A stretch of 14,872 bases of DNA from contig URGH01000065.1 in assembly GCA_900547305.1 (NCBI GenBank), positions 1 through 14,872 on the forward strand, written 5' to 3'. Source of the DNA: an uncultured Oscillospiraceae bacterium. Its GTDB lineage: Bacteria > Bacillota > Clostridia > Oscillospirales > Acutalibacteraceae. The position numbers were made by a program, and so were the translations under genes. Position 1 is the first letter of the stretch, and each line of letters begins with the position of its first letter. Shown here in pieces: positions 13,208 to 14,872 of the stretch. The notes under the pieces were generated by a model. It ran no database searches. It saw only the letters and a list, made by a program, of their open reading frames with translations, and was not told the origin of the DNA.

Positions 13208-13699
13208 TTATTCCGCAATTACGGCTATTAAAAGCAGTAAAAAGCCGAAAACGCAAAGTAAAAGGTTTCCCGCCTTGCGCCAAAAAAGATACCAGTCGCT
13301 CGGCTCGGCGTTTTCAGAGCCTGAAATTGTAAAGCTTAAACGAATTTTTTCAAAGAACCAAAGTAAACGGGGCAAAAATGAGCTGATAATTCCCACAATA
13401 AAGAAAAGCATTGAATACAAAATAAGCTCGGGATTAAACCTTTGAAGATATGAGCCGACAAACAGCAGCACGACCGAGAGTAGCAGCCCACCGACGGATA
13501 CAAAACCCGTTATTCGGTCAAAGGTCGTTACGGCAAGCGGGTCGCTTTCGCGCATAAGCTTATCGCCCGTATCGGATATGCGCCCGTTTATCTCGGCTTC
13601 ATACGCCTTTGAAACGGGTGAGGGCAGCTTTTCGCCGCAGTCGGCGCAGAAAAAGCGCTCGTTGTTGTTTATTGCGCCGCATTTTTCACAGACCTTCAT
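13208..13699 (-). CDS. Zinc-ribbon membrane protein
   Basis: This 163-residue protein has an N-terminal zinc ribbon (CEKCG and CADCG; C4, C7, C18, C21), a polar stretch to about residue 60 and three hydrophobic segments (63-83, 92-115, 143-162). Such fusions of a cytoplasmic zinc ribbon to a membrane anchor are common in Firmicutes and mostly uncharacterised; a scaffolding or assembly role would be a guess. I chose the ATG at 13699 because GGGGAG lies eight bases before it; the GTG at 13708 overlaps that ribosome site. It begins 15 bp after the solute-binding-protein gene, so the two are very likely in one operon. Confidence 0.8.
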   Translation of the reverse strand: MKVCEKCGAINNNERFFCADCGEKLPSPVSKAYEAEINGRISDTGDKLMRESDPLAVTTFDRITGFVSVGGLLLSVVLLFVGSYLQRFNPELILYSMLFFIVGIISSFLPRLLWFFEKIRLSFTISGSENAEPSDWYLFWRKAGNLLLCVFGFLLLLIAVIAE

Positions 13700-13714
13700 A
13701 TATGGCACTCCCCT

Positions 13715-14872
13715 TTATTTTTCTGTTTTTACTATAAACGAAAAATCAATATATCCGTCGCCGGGGACGGTGTAAACATCGCTTAAAGCGGAAGAATATG
13801 CAACGGTGGTGTTTTGGAACAAAAGCGGTATAATGTGCGTGCCGCGAAGTAATTCCGCTTGTACCGCGTCGGCGGTTTTGCCGCTTGCGGAAACACCGAA
13901 TTTTTCGGCGAATTCCGAAAGACTTTCGCTGTCGGCACGAATGGGGAACACGGCTATGGGTAAATCGCGGTTTTTAAGCTGCGGGGTCAGCTTTTCGGCG
14001 CTGCTTGCCGTCTCAATATTTATAAACGCGCCGAGTTTGTTTTGCCAGTGTCCCACAATATCGGTTATGATAGGCTTTATATTGCCGTCATCGTAAAAAT
14101 AGAGCTTTATATCCGACGGGAATTTTTTATCGGGCAGATTTTTAAGCTCGGCCGAGTAAAGTGCTTTCGCACTGTCATAATTATAAGAAAGCATACCCGC
14201 CGAGGTTTTTTCACCCGAAATAACACCCGGGAAAAGGGAAGCGGCGGCGGAATAGCCCGGCTTTAAATCGGCTGAATATACCTGCTCGCCTATAAGCATG
14301 GCAAGGCTTTTACGCAGATTTTCCGAAAGGTAGGAATCCATAGTCATAACCCAGCATATATTCTGATAATCGGTTTTTTTAAGCCCTGCCGATTCAGCGC
14401 CTCTTGACAGCGCGGAATCTATAAAGGTTATATCCACATTGTTATCCAGCAGCCGCTCATAGGGTGTTTTATCCTTTGCGCGGGTTATATAAACCGCAGC
14501 GTTTTTGGCTTTAAAGGTGCCCTTGTAGTTATCAAAGGAATAAAGCCGTATTCCGAAAGAGTCCTCGCCGTCGTTCCAGCGCCCGAGTCTGTAGCTGCCG
14601 CAGGATATAACGGTATCAAGCGTCAGCCCGTATTTGCCGCCCAATTCATTGAAAAACTTTTCATTGCAGGGCATAGCAACGCTTGTGGTAAGGCTTTCTT
14701 CAAAGTTAGGGTCATCATAAGACAGCTCAATTACAACCGTGTGCTCGTCGGGAGCGGATATGCCGAGGGTATCGGCGCTTTTTTTGCCGTTATAAATATC
14801 CTGCGCGTTTTTCACTGCGAAAAGCCGTGAGGCATAGGGTGCGGCGGTTACGGGAGTTACCGCGCGGCGCAG
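13715..14872 (-). CDS. Family-5 ABC transporter solute-binding protein, 5' end outside window
   Basis: About 385 C-terminal residues of an extracellular peptide/oligopeptide-type (SBP_bac_5) binding protein are visible. The frame runs open to the window edge, and the first residues (LRRAVTPVTAAPYASRLF) match the usual family segment, so the gene continues beyond 14872; the GTG at 14815 is internal. The signal peptide, lipobox and roughly the first 130-150 residues are missing from view. Visible family features are APDEHTVVIEL, the CGSYRLGRW stretch and the DSYLSENLRKSLAMLI helix, where the family commonly has VRKAL. It would deliver peptides or similar ligands to an ABC permease, which must be encoded elsewhere or upstream. 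It is followed after 15 bp by the zinc-ribbon gene. Confidence 0.88.
   Translation of the reverse strand: MRRAVTPVTAAPYASRLFAVKNAQDIYNGKKSADTLGISAPDEHTVVIELSYDDPNFEESLTTSVAMPCNEKFFNELGGKYGLTLDTVISCGSYRLGRWNDGEDSFGIRLYSFDNYKGTFKAKNAAVYITRAKDKTPYERLLDNNVDITFIDSALSRGAESAGLKKTDYQNICWVMTMDSYLSENLRKSLAMLIGEQVYSADLKPGYSAAASLFPGVISGEKTSAGMLSYNYDSAKALYSAELKNLPDKKFPSDIKLYFYDDGNIKPIITDIVGHWQNKLGAFINIETASSAEKLTPQLKNRDLPIAVFPIRADSESLSEFAEKFGVSASGKTADAVQAELLRGTHIIPLLFQNTTVAYSSALSDVYTVPGDGYIDFSFIVKTEK

Overview
All 13 genes I can support lie on the minus strand. The window looks like a strictly anaerobic, fermentative Clostridia (Firmicutes) genome, probably from the Oscillospiraceae/Ruminococcaceae side. 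The reasons are a bifunctional AdhE, a sensory-type [FeFe] hydrogenase, a cellulosome-type dockerin, and strong AGGAG ribosome sites with TTGACA/TATAAT promoters. No tRNA, rRNA, CRISPR array or intact mobile element is visible. The lineage is inferred from gene content, not from a marker gene.

Read in the direction of transcription (high to low coordinates), the layout is as follows. (1) 14872-12659: the C-terminal part of a family-5 ABC solute-binding protein, a zinc-ribbon membrane protein and a DUF6512-like membrane protein. (2) 12658-11750: a gene-poor stretch with three consecutive perfect hairpins, a serine recombinase that has lost about 60 internal residues, and two near-identical 39-bp repeats that differ only in the loop of their palindromic core. 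(3) 11706-8696: a small unrecognised protein that overlaps by 4 bp a secreted BspA-like leucine-rich-repeat protein ending in a dockerin. (4) 8586-7139: a sodium:neurotransmitter-symporter family transporter with a perfect consensus promoter. (5) 7138-6690: 449 bp without a gene, holding a series of terminator hairpins, one copy of a dispersed structured repeat, and the adhE control region with a near-perfect Rex operator. (6) 6689-3305: adhE and an APH-fold kinase. (7) 3238-131: a thioredoxin-like [2Fe-2S] ferredoxin, a group-C type (putatively sensory) [FeFe] hydrogenase with a PAS domain, and a SpoIIE/PP2C phosphatase. A second copy of the dispersed structured repeat begins a few bases after the phosphatase stop codon.

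The most coherent unit is 6730-131. AdhE disposes of NADH by making ethanol, and its promoter carries a site for Rex, the NADH/NAD+ sensor. The genes directly downstream encode a likely H2/redox sensor (hydrogenase plus PAS), a small electron carrier and an output phosphatase. All are co-directional with short gaps and no convincing terminator, so NADH sensing and H2 sensing may be tied into one transcription unit. The main puzzles elsewhere are the covarying repeat found downstream of two unrelated genes, the crippled recombinase beside loop-variant repeats, and the unknown protein translationally coupled to a dockerin-LRR protein.
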